Part shown: one piece after another, positions 17,710 to 28,717 of the stretch | Numbering within the stretch: the first letter of the stretch is position 1 | How the letters are laid out: every line of letters begins with the position of its first letter | NCBI RefSeq assembly: GCF_007004065.1 | Contig: NZ_VFSV01000011.1 | Span: 1-64,000 of the forward strand | Direction of reading: 5' to 3' | Origin: Palleronia caenipelagi | Lineage (GTDB): Bacteria > Pseudomonadota > Alphaproteobacteria > Rhodobacterales > Rhodobacteraceae | Length of the DNA: 64,000 nucleotides | Translations under genes and position numbers: made by a program | Notes under the pieces: generated by a model | Databases searched by the model: none | The model's input: the letters and a program-made list of their open reading frames with translations, nothing else | Told to the model about the DNA's origin: nothing

Positions 17710-18747
17710 ATGGACGGATTCTTCTCTACCCCTCTCGGAATCAGCCTGATCGTCGCCGCGCAAGCCTTGCTCGTTGTCGGCTTCGTGATGATCAGCGTGG
17801 TGTTCCTCGTCTACGGCGACCGCAAGATTTGGGCCGCCGTCCAGATGCGCCGCGGCCCGAACGTGGTCGGGGTCTTTGGTCTGCTGCAGCTCATCGCCGA
17901 CGCGCTGAAATACATGGTGAAAGAAATCATCGTGCCCGCCGGGGTCGATCGTCCGGTCTTCCTCATGGCGCCGCTGATTTCCTTCTGCCTAGCGCTGGTC
18001 GCCTGGGCGGTGATCCCGTTCAACGAAAGCTGGGTCCTCGCCGATATTAACGTGGCGATCCTCTTTGTTTTCGCGGTCTCCTCGCTCGAAGTCTACGGCG
18101 TCATCATGGGCGGCTGGGCGTCGAACTCGAAATATCCGTTCCTCGGATCGCTCCGCTCCGCCGCGCAGATGATCTCCTACGAAGTGTCGCTGGGTCTGAT
18201 CATCATCGGCATCATCATTTCGACGGGGTCACTGAACCTGACCGATATCGTGATGGCGCAAGACGGTAACCTGGGCTTGTTCAACTGGTACTGGCTGCCG
18301 CACTTCCCGATGGTGTTCCTGTTCTTCATTTCGTGCCTTGCTGAGACGAACCGCCCGCCCTTTGACCTGCCCGAAGCGGAATCCGAGCTCGTCGCGGGTT
18401 ATCAGGTGGAATACAGCTCGACGCCGTTCCTTTTGTACATGGCCAGCGAATACGTAGCGATCTTCCTTCTGTGCGCGATGAACTCGCTCCTGTTCTTCGG
18501 TGGCTGGCTGTCGCCAATCCCTGGCATCCCCGACGGTGCTCTGTGGATGGTCGGTAAGATGGCGTTTTTCTTCTTCCTGTTCTCCATGGTGAAGGCCATC
18601 GTCCCCCGTTACCGCTACGACCAGCTGATGCGGCTGGGTTGGAAAGTCTTCCTGCCCTTCAGCCTGATCTGGGTCGTGCTGGTGTCGTTCCTTGCCCATT
18701 TCGAACTGTTCGGCGGCGCCTATGCGCGCTGGGCTGTGGGAGGCTGA
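17710..18747 (+). CDS. nuoH: NADH-quinone oxidoreductase subunit H
   Basis: Membrane subunit (ND1 type) of complex I that forms part of the quinone tunnel. The 345-residue protein has about eight membrane helices, the RRGPNVVG motif near residue 50 and the acidic quinone-loop [20 protein letters not shown] near residue 215. Its length is normal for the lineage. The nuoI start is 3 bp past its stop. A 140-bp spacer separates it from nuoG; no gene is seen in that spacer. Confidence 0.97.
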   Translation: MDGFFSTPLGISLIVAAQALLVVGFVMISVVFLVYGDRKIWAAVQMRRGPNVVGVFGLLQLIADALKYMVKEIIVPAGVDRPVFLMAPLISFCLALVAWAVIPFNESWVLADINVAILFVFAVSSLEVYGVIMGGWASNSKYPFLGSLRSAAQMISYEVSLGLIIIGIIISTGSLNLTDIVMAQDGNLGLFNWYWLPHFPMVFLFFISCLAETNRPPFDLPEAESELVAGYQVEYSSTPFLLYMASEYVAIFLLCAMNSLLFFGGWLSPIPGIPDGALWMVGKMAFFFFLFSMVKAIVPRYRYDQLMRLGWKVFLPFSLIWVVLVSFLAHFELFGGAYARWAVGG

Positions 18748-18750
18748 TTG

Positions 18751-19245
18751 ATGAGCAACTTCGATTACGTCCGCGCTGGCCGCTACTGGCTGCTCTTCGA
18801 CATCTGGAAGGGCTTCCGACTGGGGATGAAGTACTTCTTCGCACCGAAGGCGACAGTGAACTATCCGCACGAAAAAGGTCCGATCAGCCCGCGGTTTCGC
18901 GGCGAGCACGCCTTGCGTCGCTATCCCAACGGCGAAGAGCGCTGTATTGCCTGCAAGCTCTGCGAGGCCATTTGTCCGGCGCAGGCGATCACCATTGACG
19001 CCGAGCCGCGTGCGGACGGGTCGCGGCGGACCACGCGCTACGACATCGACATGACGAAATGTATCTATTGCGGCTTCTGTCAGGAAGCCTGCCCGGTCGA
19101 TGCGATCGTCGAAGGCCCGAATTTTGAGTTCGCCACGGAAACGCGTGAAGAGCTCTTTTACGACAAGCAAAAGCTCCTTGAGAACGGCGAGCGGTGGGAA
19201 GCCGAAATCGCCCGCAACATCGAGATCGACGCACCTTATCGCTGA
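18751..19245 (+). CDS. nuoI: NADH-quinone oxidoreductase subunit I
   Basis: The 23-kDa-type subunit with two [4Fe-4S] clusters (N6a and N6b). In the 164-residue protein the first ligand set is Cys65, Cys68, Cys71, Cys75 ([12 protein letters not shown]) and the second Cys104, Cys107, Cys110, Cys114 ([12 protein letters not shown]). The N-terminus is amphipathic and anchors to the membrane arm. ATG 18751 is chosen over TTG 18748, with GGGAGG at 18739-18744 as ribosome site. Confidence 0.97.
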   Translation: MSNFDYVRAGRYWLLFDIWKGFRLGMKYFFAPKATVNYPHEKGPISPRFRGEHALRRYPNGEERCIACKLCEAICPAQAITIDAEPRADGSRRTTRYDIDMTKCIYCGFCQEACPVDAIVEGPNFEFATETREELFYDKQKLLENGERWEAEIARNIEIDAPYR

Positions 19246-19274
19246 GGAGCGGCCCGGGGAGACCGAGGATAGCC

Positions 19275-19892
19275 ATGACGCCCATCTATCTAGCCTTTTA
19301 CCTTTTCGCCGTGCTCACCCTCGCTGGTGGCCTGTTCACGGTGATCGCGCGCAACCCGGTGCATTCGGTGCTGTGGCTGATCCTTGCCTTCCTGTCGGCG
19401 GCGGGGCTCTTCGTGACCATGGGCGCCGAATTCGTCGCCATGCTGCTGATCATCGTCTATGTGGGCGCGGTCGCGGTGCTGTTCCTGTTTGTGGTCATGA
19501 TGCTCGACGTGGATTTCGCGGAGTTGCGGGCGGAGATGTCGCGCTATCTGCCCATCGCCTTTCTGATCGGCGTGGTGATCCTGATGCAGCTTGGTATCGC
19601 TTTGGGCGTCTGGCAGATCTCTGATGTGGCCGAGGGCAACGTTGCCGCAGCAGCTGCCGATTTCGAAGGCTCGAACACGCAGGCTATCGGGCAGCTGATC
19701 TATGATCGCTATCTGCTCCTGTTCCAGCTTGCCGGCCTGATCCTTCTGGTCGCTATGGTTGGCGCTATCGTGCTGACACTGCGCCACCGGGCCGACGTCA
19801 AGCGTCAAGACATTGTCGAGCAGATCCTCCGCGATCCCGCTAAAGCCATGGAGCTCAAGGACGTAAAGCCGGGGCAGGGCCTGCGCGGCTGA
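19275..19892 (+). CDS. nuoJ: NADH-quinone oxidoreductase subunit J
   Basis: Membrane subunit (ND6 type), 205 residues with five hydrophobic helices. The conserved region [21 protein letters not shown] at about residues 52-72 contains the pi-bulge helix TM3. The C-terminal tail is soluble and charged. The start at ATG 19275 follows GAGGATAG; the open frame extends upstream into nuoI but without a site. Confidence 0.95.
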   Translation: MTPIYLAFYLFAVLTLAGGLFTVIARNPVHSVLWLILAFLSAAGLFVTMGAEFVAMLLIIVYVGAVAVLFLFVVMMLDVDFAELRAEMSRYLPIAFLIGVVILMQLGIALGVWQISDVAEGNVAAAAADFEGSNTQAIGQLIYDRYLLLFQLAGLILLVAMVGAIVLTLRHRADVKRQDIVEQILRDPAKAMELKDVKPGQGLRG

Positions 19893-19986
19893 GAAATAAC
19901 GAGGGCGCGCCCGCCCGGAAGCGGGCCGCTGACAAAATGTCGTCAGGACCGGGTGAGCCGGGCCGGGACGAAGTCGAGGGACAGAG

Positions 19987-20292
19987 ATGATCGAACTGGA
20001 GCATTACCTGACCGTTGCCGCCATCCTTTTTGTGATCGGCATCTTCGGTATCTTCCTGAACCGTAAGAACGTCATCATCATTTTGATGTCGATCGAGCTG
20101 ATGCTGCTGGCGGTCAATATCAACATGGTAGCTTTCTCGACCCATCTGGGCGATCTCGTGGGGCAGGTATTCACCCTGTTCATCCTGACCGTCGCGGCGG
20201 CTGAGGCGGCCATCGGTCTGGCGATCCTCGTCTGCTTCTTCCGCAACCGCGGCACGATCGCCGTGGAAGACGTCAACGTGATGAAGGGCTGA
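19987..20292 (+). CDS. nuoK: NADH-quinone oxidoreductase subunit K
   Basis: ND4L-type proton-channel subunit, 101 residues and three helices. The intramembrane glutamates are present in [11 protein letters not shown] (about residues 34-45) and A-A-E-A-A-I-G-L-A (about 71-79). GAGGGACAG precedes the start. Length and motifs are typical. Confidence 0.96.
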   Translation: MIELEHYLTVAAILFVIGIFGIFLNRKNVIIILMSIELMLLAVNINMVAFSTHLGDLVGQVFTLFILTVAAAEAAIGLAILVCFFRNRGTIAVEDVNVMKG

Positions 20293-20297
20293 GACCT

Positions 20298-22460
20298 ATG
20301 ACCACGATCATCCTCTTCGCACCGCTGATCGGCGCGCTCATTTGCGGCTTCGGCCACCGCTTCATCGGGGAGAAGCCCGCCCAGTGGATCGCCACCGGCC
20401 TGTTGTTCTTGGCGGCGTTCCTCAGCTGGATCGTCTTCCTCGGCTTTGACGGCGAGACCCGCCAGATCCCAATCCTGACCTGGATCGAGTCTGGCAGCCT
20501 GTCGACCTCCTGGGGCATCCGCCTCGACCGCCTGACCGCGATCATGTTGATTGTCGTCACCACCGTGTCGAGCCTCGTGCACCTTTATTCGTTCGGCTAC
20601 ATGGCTCACGATGACAACTTCGGTGAGAACGAGAGTTACCGTCCGCGGTTCTTCGCCTATCTGTCGTTCTTTACCTTTGCCATGCTGATGCTTGTGACGT
20701 CGGACAACCTCGTCCAGATGTTCTTTGGCTGGGAAGGTGTGGGCGTCGCGTCCTACCTGCTGATCGGTTTTTACTTCCGCAAGCCGTCTGCCAATGCGGC
20801 GGCGATCAAGGCGTTCGTGGTGAACCGGGTTGGTGACTTCGGCTTTGCTCTCGGCATCTTCGCGCTGTTCTTCCTGGTCGACTCGATCCAGTTTAACGAC
20901 GTCTTCGCGGCGGCCCCTGAACTGGCTCAGACGCAGCTGCACTTCCTGTGGCGCGACTGGACGGCCAGCGAAGTGATCGCGGTGTTGCTGTTCATTGGCG
21001 CGATGGGGAAATCGGCGCAGCTCTTCCTGCACACCTGGTTGCCCGACGCCATGGAAGGCCCGACCCCGGTTTCGGCCCTGATCCACGCGGCAACCATGGT
21101 CACGGCGGGCGTGTTCCTCGTCTGCAGGATGTCGCCGCTGATGGAATTCGCCCCGAATGCGATGATCTTCGTGACAGTGATCGGCGCGTCCACCGCGTTC
21201 TTCGCCGCCACGGTCGGCCTCGTTCAGAACGACATCAAGCGCGTCATCGCCTATTCGACCTGTTCGCAGCTCGGCTATATGTTCGTGGCCGCGGGTGTCG
21301 GGGTCTATTCGGTGGCGATGTTCCACCTCTTCACCCATGCGTTCTTCAAAGCCATGCTGTTCCTCGGCGCCGGTTCGGTCATCCACGGGATGCACCACGA
21401 GCAGGACATGCGGAACTATGGCGGTCTGAAGGACAAGCTGCCATATACGTTCTGGGCGATGATGATCGGCACGCTGGCCATCACCGGCGTTGGCATCCCG
21501 CTGACCCATCTGGGCTTCGCCGGTTTCCTGTCGAAGGACGCCGTGATCGAGAGCGCCTGGGGCGCCCACTCCGGGGCTGGGACCTATGCCTTCTGGCTTC
21601 TGGTCGTCGCGGCGGCGTTCACCAGCTTCTATTCCTGGCGCCTGATGTTCATGACTTTCTATGGCGAGCCGCGCGGTGACAAGCACACCCACGACCACGC
21701 CCATGAAAGCCCCCGCATCATGTTGATCCCGCTCGGGGTTCTGGCGGTTGGAGCAGTGTTCTCCGGGATGCTGTGGTATGGCTCCTTCTTTGGCGACCAC
21801 AATCAGGTGAACCGCTTCTTCGGGATCCCCGCCCATGAGGCGACTGCCGATACGGGTCACGAGGCCGAGATGGCCAAAGCTGACGGCGATCATTCGACCG
21901 AAGCCCATAACGAGCACGTTGCGTCCGGCGAGCACGCCGCCAACGCCGACGCCCATCACGGGGACGAGGCGGCTGTGGATCAAGGCGACATGACCCACTC
22001 CGCGGGCTGGACCGCCGGTGCCATTTATATGGCTCCCGACAACCATGTCATGGACGAGGCGCATCATTCGCCGGTCTGGGTAAAGGTCAGCCCCTTCATC
22101 GCTATGCTGCTTGGCCTCGGCACCGCGTTCCTGATGTATGTCCGCCAGCCGGGCCTCCCGGCGAAGCTCGCCGAGAACATGCAGCCCCTGTATCAGTTCC
22201 TGTTGAACAAGTGGTATTTCGACGAGATCTACGACTTCCTCTTCGTCCGCCCCGCCAAATGGCTCGGCAACTTCCTGTGGAAGAAGGGCGATGGTGCCGT
22301 CATCGACGGGTTCATCAACTGGGTCGCCATGGGGCTGGTGCCGTTCTTTACCCGTCTCGCTGGCCGGGCCCAGTCCGGCTACCTGTTTCACTACGCCTTT
22401 GCGATGTTTATCGGCATCGCCTTGCTAATCACCTGGATGACGCTCGGAGGAGCGAACTGA
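20298..22460 (+). CDS. nuoL: NADH-quinone oxidoreductase subunit L
   Basis: ND5-type antiporter-like subunit at the distal end of complex I. The 720-residue protein has about 16 membrane helices plus the long lateral helix. The proton-path block [15 protein letters not shown] and [19 protein letters not shown] are present. It is about 100 residues longer than the E. coli protein, largely because of a His/Asp/Glu/Ala-rich insertion at about residues 513-568, before the lateral helix. It starts 5 bp after nuoK. Confidence 0.96.
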   Translation: MTTIILFAPLIGALICGFGHRFIGEKPAQWIATGLLFLAAFLSWIVFLGFDGETRQIPILTWIESGSLSTSWGIRLDRLTAIMLIVVTTVSSLVHLYSFGYMAHDDNFGENESYRPRFFAYLSFFTFAMLMLVTSDNLVQMFFGWEGVGVASYLLIGFYFRKPSANAAAIKAFVVNRVGDFGFALGIFALFFLVDSIQFNDVFAAAPELAQTQLHFLWRDWTASEVIAVLLFIGAMGKSAQLFLHTWLPDAMEGPTPVSALIHAATMVTAGVFLVCRMSPLMEFAPNAMIFVTVIGASTAFFAATVGLVQNDIKRVIAYSTCSQLGYMFVAAGVGVYSVAMFHLFTHAFFKAMLFLGAGSVIHGMHHEQDMRNYGGLKDKLPYTFWAMMIGTLAITGVGIPLTHLGFAGFLSKDAVIESAWGAHSGAGTYAFWLLVVAAAFTSFYSWRLMFMTFYGEPRGDKHTHDHAHESPRIMLIPLGVLAVGAVFSGMLWYGSFFGDHNQVNRFFGIPAHEATADTGHEAEMAKADGDHSTEAHNEHVASGEHAANADAHHGDEAAVDQGDMTHSAGWTAGAIYMAPDNHVMDEAHHSPVWVKVSPFIAMLLGLGTAFLMYVRQPGLPAKLAENMQPLYQFLLNKWYFDEIYDFLFVRPAKWLGNFLWKKGDGAVIDGFINWVAMGLVPFFTRLAGRAQSGYLFHYAFAMFIGIALLITWMTLGGAN

Positions 22461-22461
22461 T

Positions 22462-24012
22462 ATGGACAGCCTGCTTTCCATCGTCACCTTCCTGCCGACG
22501 GTCGCGGCGATCATTCTCGCTGTGTTCCTTCGCGGAGACGACGAGGCCGCTCAGCGCAACGCAAAATACCTGGCGTTGATCGCCACGACGGCCAGTTTCC
22601 TGTTGTCGCTCCTGATCCTCGCCGGGTTCGAGCCCGGCAAAGGGTTCCAGATGGTCGAGACCCATGAGTGGATCGGCGGTTTGACCTACAAGGTCGGCGT
22701 CGATGGCATCTCCGTTCTCTTCGTCCTGCTGACGACCTTCCTGATGCCACTGGTGATCCTGTCGGCGTGGGAGGTCACGACGCGGGTCAAGGAATACATG
22801 ATCGCCTTCCTCGTCCTTGAGACGTTGATGATTGGTGTGTTCATCTCGCTGGACCTGATCCTGTTCTACCTCTTCTTCGAAGGCGGCCTGATCCCAATGT
22901 TCCTGATCATCGGCATCTGGGGCGGCCAGAACCGGATCTACGCGGCGTTCAAGTTCTTCCTCTACACCTTCCTCGGCTCCGTGCTGATGCTGGTGGCGAT
23001 GCTGGCGATGTACGCTGACGCAGGCACAACCGACATTCCGACGCTGCTCACCCATGAGTTCAGCCACTCGACGATTTCGGTCCTCGGCTTCCAGATCGTC
23101 GGCGGACTGCAGACTCTCCTCTGGGTCGCTTTCTTTGCGTCCTTCGCGGTGAAGATGCCCATGTGGCCGGTGCACACTTGGTTGCCCGATGCCCACGTGC
23201 AGGCACCGACCGCCGGTTCCGTGGTTCTGGCTGCGATCCTGTTGAAGCTCGGCGGCTACGGCTTCATCCGCTTCTCGCTGCCCATGTTCCCGGTGGCATC
23301 CGACCTTCTGGCACCGTTCGTGCTGTGGATTTCGGCCATCGCCATCGTCTACACCTCGCTCGTGGCGCTGGCGCAGACTGATATGAAGAAGCTCATTGCC
23401 TATTCGTCGGTCGCCCACATGGGATACGTCACCGCCGGTATCTTTGCCGCCAATCAGCAGGGGATCGACGGTGCGATTTTCCAGATGATCAGCCACGGCT
23501 TCATCTCCGGTGCGCTCTTCCTCTGCGTGGGCGTCATCTATGATCGGATGCACACGCGCGAGATCGACGCCTACGGCGGTCTGGTGAATCGGATGCCGGC
23601 CTACGCGCTGATCTTCATGCTGTTCACGATGGCAAATGTCGGCCTTCCGGGGACCAGTGGGTTCGTCGGTGAATTCCTGACGCTGATGGGCATGTTCCAG
23701 GCCAATACCTGGGTCGCCGCCGTGGCCACCACGGGTGTGATCCTCTCGGCGGCCTATGCGCTGTGGCTCTATCGCCGCGTGGTTATGGGCGACCTGATCA
23801 AGGAGAGCCTCAAGACCATCAAGGACATCACCCCCCGCGAGCGTTGGATCTTTGCGCCGCTCGTGGTGATGACGATCCTGCTCGGCGTCTACCCGAGCCT
23901 GGTGACCGACCGGGTCGGTCCGGCCGTGTCGCACCTGCTTGGCGGCTATGAAGCCTCCCTCGAAGCAGCGGGTCTCGACGCACCCGCAGCCCCCGCAGCG
24001 AATGAACATTGA
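22462..24012 (+). CDS. nuoM: NADH-quinone oxidoreductase subunit M
   Basis: ND4-type antiporter-like proton channel, 516 residues and about 14 helices. The conserved motifs [17 protein letters not shown] near residue 135 and [15 protein letters not shown] near residue 235 are present, with S-V-A-H-M-G at about 315. The start codon lies 1 bp after the nuoL stop, preceded by GGAGGAG in the nuoL tail. Confidence 0.97.
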   Translation: MDSLLSIVTFLPTVAAIILAVFLRGDDEAAQRNAKYLALIATTASFLLSLLILAGFEPGKGFQMVETHEWIGGLTYKVGVDGISVLFVLLTTFLMPLVILSAWEVTTRVKEYMIAFLVLETLMIGVFISLDLILFYLFFEGGLIPMFLIIGIWGGQNRIYAAFKFFLYTFLGSVLMLVAMLAMYADAGTTDIPTLLTHEFSHSTISVLGFQIVGGLQTLLWVAFFASFAVKMPMWPVHTWLPDAHVQAPTAGSVVLAAILLKLGGYGFIRFSLPMFPVASDLLAPFVLWISAIAIVYTSLVALAQTDMKKLIAYSSVAHMGYVTAGIFAANQQGIDGAIFQMISHGFISGALFLCVGVIYDRMHTREIDAYGGLVNRMPAYALIFMLFTMANVGLPGTSGFVGEFLTLMGMFQANTWVAAVATTGVILSAAYALWLYRRVVMGDLIKESLKTIKDITPRERWIFAPLVVMTILLGVYPSLVTDRVGPAVSHLLGGYEASLEAAGLDAPAAPAANEH

Positions 24013-24021
24013 GGCACAGAC

Positions 24022-25458
24022 ATGAGTTCTGCAGATTTCTCCATTATCCTGCCTGAGCTTGTTCTCGCGATCTACGCGATGGCGGGGCTGCTGGTGGCGG
24101 TGTACACCGGTAAGGATCGTCTGGCCCAGCTCCTGACCTGGACCACGGCGGGGATGTTCCTGCTGATGGCGCTTTGGATTGGCGGCAGTGCGCCCGGTGG
24201 AGTGGCCTTTGGCGGGCTTTACGTGGACGACGCCTTCTCGCGTTTTGCCAAGGTCACGATCCTGCTCTCCGCCGCCATCGTGCTGGTGATGGGCAAGGAC
24301 TACATGTATCGCCGGGATATACTGCGGTTCGAATACCCCTTGCTCGTGACGCTCGCCGTCATTGGCATGATGGTCATGGTCTCTGCGGCTGACCTGATGA
24401 CCCTCTATATGGGTCTCGAACTGCAATCCCTGTCTCTTTACGTTGTGGCGTCCCTGCGTCGTGACAGCGTGCGCTCGACCGAGGCAGGACTGAAATACTT
24501 CGTTCTGGGTGCGCTCAGCTCGGGTATGCTGCTCTACGGCGCCTCGCTGACCTACGGCTTTGCCGGAACGACGCTGTTCAGCGGTATCATCGAGTCGGTG
24601 TCCGGGGATCGCGCGTCGCTTGGTCTGCTGTTTGGTCTGGTCTTCATTGCAGCCGGTCTGGCCTTCAAAGTCTCCGCAGCTCCCTTCCACATGTGGACGC
24701 CGGACGTCTACGAAGGCTCGCCGACCCCGGTCACCGCCTTCTTTGCCACCGCGCCGAAGGTCGCGGCCATGGGTCTGTTCGCCCGTGTCGTCCATGACGC
24801 CTTCGGCGGTGTGGTCGCCGACTGGCAGCAGGTGGTTGCAGCGCTCGCTGTGGCCTCCATGTTCCTCGGTGCTGTGGCGGCGATCGGGCAGACGGATATC
24901 AAGCGTCTGATGGCCTATTCCTCCATCAACCATATGGGCTTTGCGCTCATGGGTCTGGCCGCCGGGACGGAGCTGGGCGTGCAGGCGATGCTCGTCTATA
25001 TGGCGATCTACGTGGCGATGAACATTGGCACCTTTGCCTTCATCCTTGGGATGGAGCGCGATGGCAAAGCCGTAACCGATATCAGTTCTCTCAGCATGTT
25101 GTCGAAGACTGACCCCACCCGCGCAATCGCGGTGCTGGTGCTGATGTTCTCCATGGCTGGCGTGCCGCCGCTCTTGGGCTTCTTCGGCAAGTACTACGTA
25201 CTTGGCGCTGCCGTCGCGGGCGGTCTGGGCTGGCTTGCCGTCGCGGGCGTGGTGGCCTCGGCCATCGCTGCCTATTACTACCTCCGCATCGTTTACCTGA
25301 TGTATTTCGGTCAGCAGGAAGAAGGCCTCGACAAGTCCTCCTCGCCGATGCTCTGGGGGGTGCTGGTGGCCTCTGCCGTGCTGATGCTGGTGGGGGTGGT
25401 GAACCTCTTTGGGATCGAGGGCCCGGCGGCTCTGGCGGCGAGTGCTCTTGTCCAGTGA
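24022..25458 (+). CDS. nuoN: NADH-quinone oxidoreductase subunit N
   Basis: ND2-type antiporter-like subunit, 478 residues and about 14 helices. It shows [13 protein letters not shown] near residue 128 with the channel glutamate, [12 protein letters not shown] near residue 223, and A-Y-S-S-I-N-H-M-G near residue 296. It is the last nuo gene; birA starts inside its 3' end, so birA-coaX-rnj are probably co-transcribed with it. Confidence 0.97.
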   Translation: MSSADFSIILPELVLAIYAMAGLLVAVYTGKDRLAQLLTWTTAGMFLLMALWIGGSAPGGVAFGGLYVDDAFSRFAKVTILLSAAIVLVMGKDYMYRRDILRFEYPLLVTLAVIGMMVMVSAADLMTLYMGLELQSLSLYVVASLRRDSVRSTEAGLKYFVLGALSSGMLLYGASLTYGFAGTTLFSGIIESVSGDRASLGLLFGLVFIAAGLAFKVSAAPFHMWTPDVYEGSPTPVTAFFATAPKVAAMGLFARVVHDAFGGVVADWQQVVAALAVASMFLGAVAAIGQTDIKRLMAYSSINHMGFALMGLAAGTELGVQAMLVYMAIYVAMNIGTFAFILGMERDGKAVTDISSLSMLSKTDPTRAIAVLVLMFSMAGVPPLLGFFGKYYVLGAAVAGGLGWLAVAGVVASAIAAYYYLRIVYLMYFGQQEEGLDKSSSPMLWGVLVASAVLMLVGVVNLFGIEGPAALAASALVQ

Positions 25459-26185
25459 GCGTCTCTGGCCTCAGGGTTATGGGCTGATCGTTCGCGAGAG
25501 CCTCGACAGCACCAATTCCGAAGCACGTCGGCTGGCCAGAACCCTGAGCCAGCCGACGTGGATTCTCGCCCGGCGTCAGACCGCTGGCCGTGGCAGGGGG
25601 GGCGCCGATTGGATATCTCCATCAGGGAATTTCGCGGCCACGCTGGTGATGAAACCCGGCGGCCCTCCAATCTGGGCCTCCCTGCGGAGCTTTATGGCGG
25701 CCAATGCGGTCTATGAGGCGCTCGCACTGCATCTGGATCGGGATCGGCTGGCGTTGAAATGGCCTAATGATGTGTTGCTCGATGGTGGAAAGATCGCGGG
25801 GATCCTGTTGGAATCCGCGTCGACCGGGCAAGAGATCGACTGGTTGGCGGTTGGTATCGGTGTGAACCTCGCCCATGCGCCGGATGGCCTCGGGCATCGT
25901 GCCTTTCCACCGGTCGCGGCGGATCGCCCGATCCCGGTCGACGTGTTCCTGCACGATCTAGCCGATTTTTATGCGACCGAAGAGGCGCTCTTGTCCCGCA
26001 TGGGCTTTGCTCCGATCAGGGAGAGCTGGTTGGAAAAGGCCGCGCGGCTCGGTGATGTGATTACCGCACGGACTGGAACGGAACAGATTACAGGGCGGTT
26101 TGAGACCATAGACGAGGATGGCAGTCTAATCCTCGTGACGAAGACCGGCGAGCGGCGTATCTCCGCGGCCGAGGTCTTTTTCTGA
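25442..26185 (+). CDS. birA: Biotin--[acetyl-CoA-carboxylase] ligase
   Basis: BirA activates biotin as biotinyl-AMP and transfers it to the biotin carboxyl carrier protein. The 247-residue protein is the short form without the DNA-binding repressor domain. It has D-S-T-N-S-E-A (22-28), the biotin-AMP loop [15 protein letters not shown] (43-57) and [16 protein letters not shown] (106-121) with Lys117. The start is uncertain: GTG 25442 overlaps nuoN by 17 bp, and TTG 25448 is a close alternative. Confidence 0.9.
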   Translation: MLLSSERLWPQGYGLIVRESLDSTNSEARRLARTLSQPTWILARRQTAGRGRGGADWISPSGNFAATLVMKPGGPPIWASLRSFMAANAVYEALALHLDRDRLALKWPNDVLLDGGKIAGILLESASTGQEIDWLAVGIGVNLAHAPDGLGHRAFPPVAADRPIPVDVFLHDLADFYATEEALLSRMGFAPIRESWLEKAARLGDVITARTGTEQITGRFETIDEDGSLILVTKTGERRISAAEVFF

Positions 26186-26197
26186 GGGATTTTCGCG

Positions 26198-26977
26198 ATG
26201 CTACTGGCCATTGACGTTGGAAATACCAATACCGTTTTCGCCCTGTGGAATGGCGAGAATTTCGTCGAGACCTGGCGGACCTCGACCGAGGTCACGCGGA
26301 CGGCAGACCAGTATTACGTTTGGCTCTCGACGCTCATGCAGTTGCAGGGGCTGGGCGACTTGCGGATCAACGAGGTCATCATCTCTTCGACCGTGCCCCG
26401 CGTGGTCTTTAACCTTCGCGTGCTTTGTAATCGCTATTTCGACTGCCGTCCTTACGTGGTTGGCAAGCCTGATTGCGCGTTGCCTGTGGAGCCCCGCGTC
26501 GATCATGGAACGCAGGTGGGCCCCGACCGGCTGGTCAACGCAGTCGCGGGGTTTGACCTATATGGCGGTGACCTGATCGTCGTCGATTATGGCACCGCGA
26601 CGACGTTCGACGTGGTTGAGAGTGACGGCGCCTATGGGGGCGGAGTGATCGCGCCGGGGGTCAATCTGAGCCTTCAGGCGCTCCATGAGGCCGCTGCGGC
26701 CCTGCCGCTGGTCGATGTGACCATGCCGCCGCAGGTCGTCGGAAAGAACACGGTCGATTGCATGACGTCTGGCGTGTTCTGGGGCTATGTGGGCCTCGTC
26801 AATGAGATTGTCCGCCGCATCAAGGATGAGCGCGGCGTACCGATGAAAGTGATCGGAACCGGTGGGCTGGCACCTCTTTTCCAGCAAGGCGACACGTTGT
26901 TCGACGTGTTCGAGGACAATTTGACGATGCACGGCTTGATCGTGATCCATCGTTACAACAAGGCATTGGAGGCCTGA
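26198..26977 (+). CDS. coaX: Type III pantothenate kinase
   Basis: CoaX phosphorylates pantothenate in coenzyme A synthesis and needs a monovalent cation. The 259-residue protein shows IDVGNTNTVFA (5-15, phosphate loop), GPDR (108-111) and VVDYGTATTFDVV (128-140), the three family motifs. Length is typical. Its stop overlaps the rnj start (TGATG). The order birA-coaX-rnj after nuoN is common in Rhodobacterales (from memory, not checked). Confidence 0.95.
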   Translation: MLLAIDVGNTNTVFALWNGENFVETWRTSTEVTRTADQYYVWLSTLMQLQGLGDLRINEVIISSTVPRVVFNLRVLCNRYFDCRPYVVGKPDCALPVEPRVDHGTQVGPDRLVNAVAGFDLYGGDLIVVDYGTATTFDVVESDGAYGGGVIAPGVNLSLQALHEAAAALPLVDVTMPPQVVGKNTVDCMTSGVFWGYVGLVNEIVRRIKDERGVPMKVIGTGGLAPLFQQGDTLFDVFEDNLTMHGLIVIHRYNKALEA

Positions 26978-28644
26978 TGGCGACCGAAAGACTGATTTAC
27001 CTGCCGCTTGGCGGCGCCGGCGAGATCGGCATGAACTGCTATGTCTATGGCTACGGAAAGCCGGGGGAAGAGCGCCTGATCGTGGTCGATCTGGGCGTGA
27101 CATTCCCGGACATGGACAGCACACCGGGGGTCAATCTGATCTTTGCGGATGTTGCCTGGCTGGAGGAACGTCGCGACCGGATTGAGGGGATTTTCATCAC
27201 CCACGCCCATGAGGATCATGTCGGGGCAGTAGGCCATCTGTACGAGCGTCTGCGGGTGCCCATCTATTGCCGCACCTTCACCGCGATCCACGCCCGCCGC
27301 AAGCTGGAGGAATACGGCGTCGCGGAGAATGCAGTCGAGGTCATGCAGCCCTGGCCCGAGACTCGCACGCTTGGCCCGTTCAAAGTCGGTTTTGTCCCGG
27401 TGTCCCATTCCGTGCCTGAAAGCTCGGGCTTGGTGATCGACACGAAGGCCGGACGGGTGATCCACACCGGCGATTTCAAGATCGACTACACCCCCGGTGT
27501 CGGAGAACCCTTCGACCGCGACTTGTGGCGCTCCATCTCCAAAGACGGTGTCAAAGCGCTGGTCTGCGACTCGACCAACGTGTTCAGTCCCCATGAGGGC
27601 CGGTCCGAATCTTCTGTGGGTCCGGAGATCCGCCGCTTCGTTTCGGAACAGCCGGGCATGGTGGTGGCGACAACCTTTGCCTCCAATGTGGCGCGGGTGC
27701 GTTCACTTGCGCGCGCGGGTGTCGAGGCGGGGCGGTCGGTCTGCCTGCTGGGCCGGGCCATGCGGCGCATGGTCGAGGCATCGTTTGAGGCTGGCGTGCT
27801 GGAGGACTTTCCGACCACAATCGGTCCCGAAGAAGCCGCGGACATTCCACGCGAGAACCTGATGCTCATCGTTACCGGCAGTCAGGGCGAGCGTCGCGCG
27901 GCGTCTGCGCAACTCAGCCGGGGCAGATATCTCGGATTGTCGATGAAGGAGGGGGACACCTTCCTCTTCTCGTCCAAGACCATCCCCGGCAACGAGCGCG
28001 GCGTGATCCAGATCATGAATGCGCTGAGCGAGCAGGGCGTGGACGTGCAGGACGATGATAACGGCCGGTATCACGTGTCAGGTCACGCCAACCGGCCTGA
28101 TCTTCTGACCATGCAGGATATTGTGGATCCTGAGATCGTGGTGCCTATGCACGGTGAACATCGTCACCTGCGGGAACACGCGAAGCTGGCCCGCGCCAAG
28201 GGTCGAAAGGCCGTTCTGGCGCCCAACGGTACCTGTGTGGATCTTTCCGGCAAAGAGCCGACCGTTGTCGAGTTCGTTGAAACCGGACGGACCTATCTGG
28301 ACGGGACGGTGCAGATCGGTGCCATGGATGGCGTCGTCCGCGACAGGATTCGCATGGCTCTGAACGGCCATTGTATGGTCTCTGTGATCCTCGACGAAGA
28401 AGACGCGCCCCTCGGTGAGCCTTGGGTCGATCTGCGCGGTCTGCCCACTACGGGGCAGTCTGGTGATCCTCTCACGGAAGTCATTGAAGCCGAGCTGGAC
28501 CGGGCAGTGCAGCGGGCGGATGATAAGGTACTGGGCGATGAAAAGCGTCTCGACGAGCTGATGCGCCGCGTCGCCCGTCAGGTTGCGCACCGGGAAATCG
28601 GGCATAAGCCCGAGGTGACCGTGGTCGTTAGCCGTCTCAGCTAA
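26977..28644 (+). CDS. rnj: Ribonuclease J
   Basis: A metallo-beta-lactamase/beta-CASP RNase that trims 5' ends of rRNA and mRNA and has endo- and exo-activity. In the 555-residue protein the metal site H-A-H-E-D-H (His76, His78, Asp80, His81) is intact. The later His in S-H-S-V-P-E-S and the GDFK block follow, then the beta-CASP domain and a C-terminal dimerisation domain. It is coupled to coaX by a one-base overlap and is followed by a strong terminator. Confidence 0.95.
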   Translation: MATERLIYLPLGGAGEIGMNCYVYGYGKPGEERLIVVDLGVTFPDMDSTPGVNLIFADVAWLEERRDRIEGIFITHAHEDHVGAVGHLYERLRVPIYCRTFTAIHARRKLEEYGVAENAVEVMQPWPETRTLGPFKVGFVPVSHSVPESSGLVIDTKAGRVIHTGDFKIDYTPGVGEPFDRDLWRSISKDGVKALVCDSTNVFSPHEGRSESSVGPEIRRFVSEQPGMVVATTFASNVARVRSLARAGVEAGRSVCLLGRAMRRMVEASFEAGVLEDFPTTIGPEEAADIPRENLMLIVTGSQGERRAASAQLSRGRYLGLSMKEGDTFLFSSKTIPGNERGVIQIMNALSEQGVDVQDDDNGRYHVSGHANRPDLLTMQDIVDPEIVVPMHGEHRHLREHAKLARAKGRKAVLAPNGTCVDLSGKEPTVVEFVETGRTYLDGTVQIGAMDGVVRDRIRMALNGHCMVSVILDEEDAPLGEPWVDLRGLPTTGQSGDPLTEVIEAELDRAVQRADDKVLGDEKRLDELMRRVARQVAHREIGHKPEVTVVVSRLS

Positions 28645-28666
28645 AAGCGTCCGGCCAAGAAACAGC

Positions 28667-28700
28667 AAAGCCCGCCACTCACAGTGTGGCGGGCTTTTTT
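28667..28700 (+). terminator. Bidirectional terminator between rnj and the DEAD-box helicase gene
   Basis: AAAGCCCGCCAC (28668-28679) pairs with GTGGCGGGCTTT (28686-28697), a 12-bp perfect stem with a 6-base loop, followed by a T run on the plus strand and flanked by A residues that give a T tract on the minus strand. It ends the nuo-rnj operon and also the convergent helicase gene. Confidence 0.92.
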
Positions 28701-28717
28701 GTCTGGACTGCGCGATC

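Noticed and set aside
20004-22391. 795-codon open frame antisense to nuoK/nuoL
   Set aside because: It is a mirror of the strongly coding nuoL gene in high-GC DNA, is His/Arg/Asp-rich without family motifs, and lacks a ribosome site.
22429-24933. 834-codon open frame antisense to nuoM/nuoN
   Set aside because: Entirely opposite two conserved membrane-protein genes; its composition (His, Gln, Arg, Asp) is that of shadow frames.
28667-28700. A small RNA gene in the rnj/helicase gap
   Set aside because: The hairpin has a normal terminator form and lies within 23 bp of one gene end and 18 bp of the other, leaving no room for a transcript.
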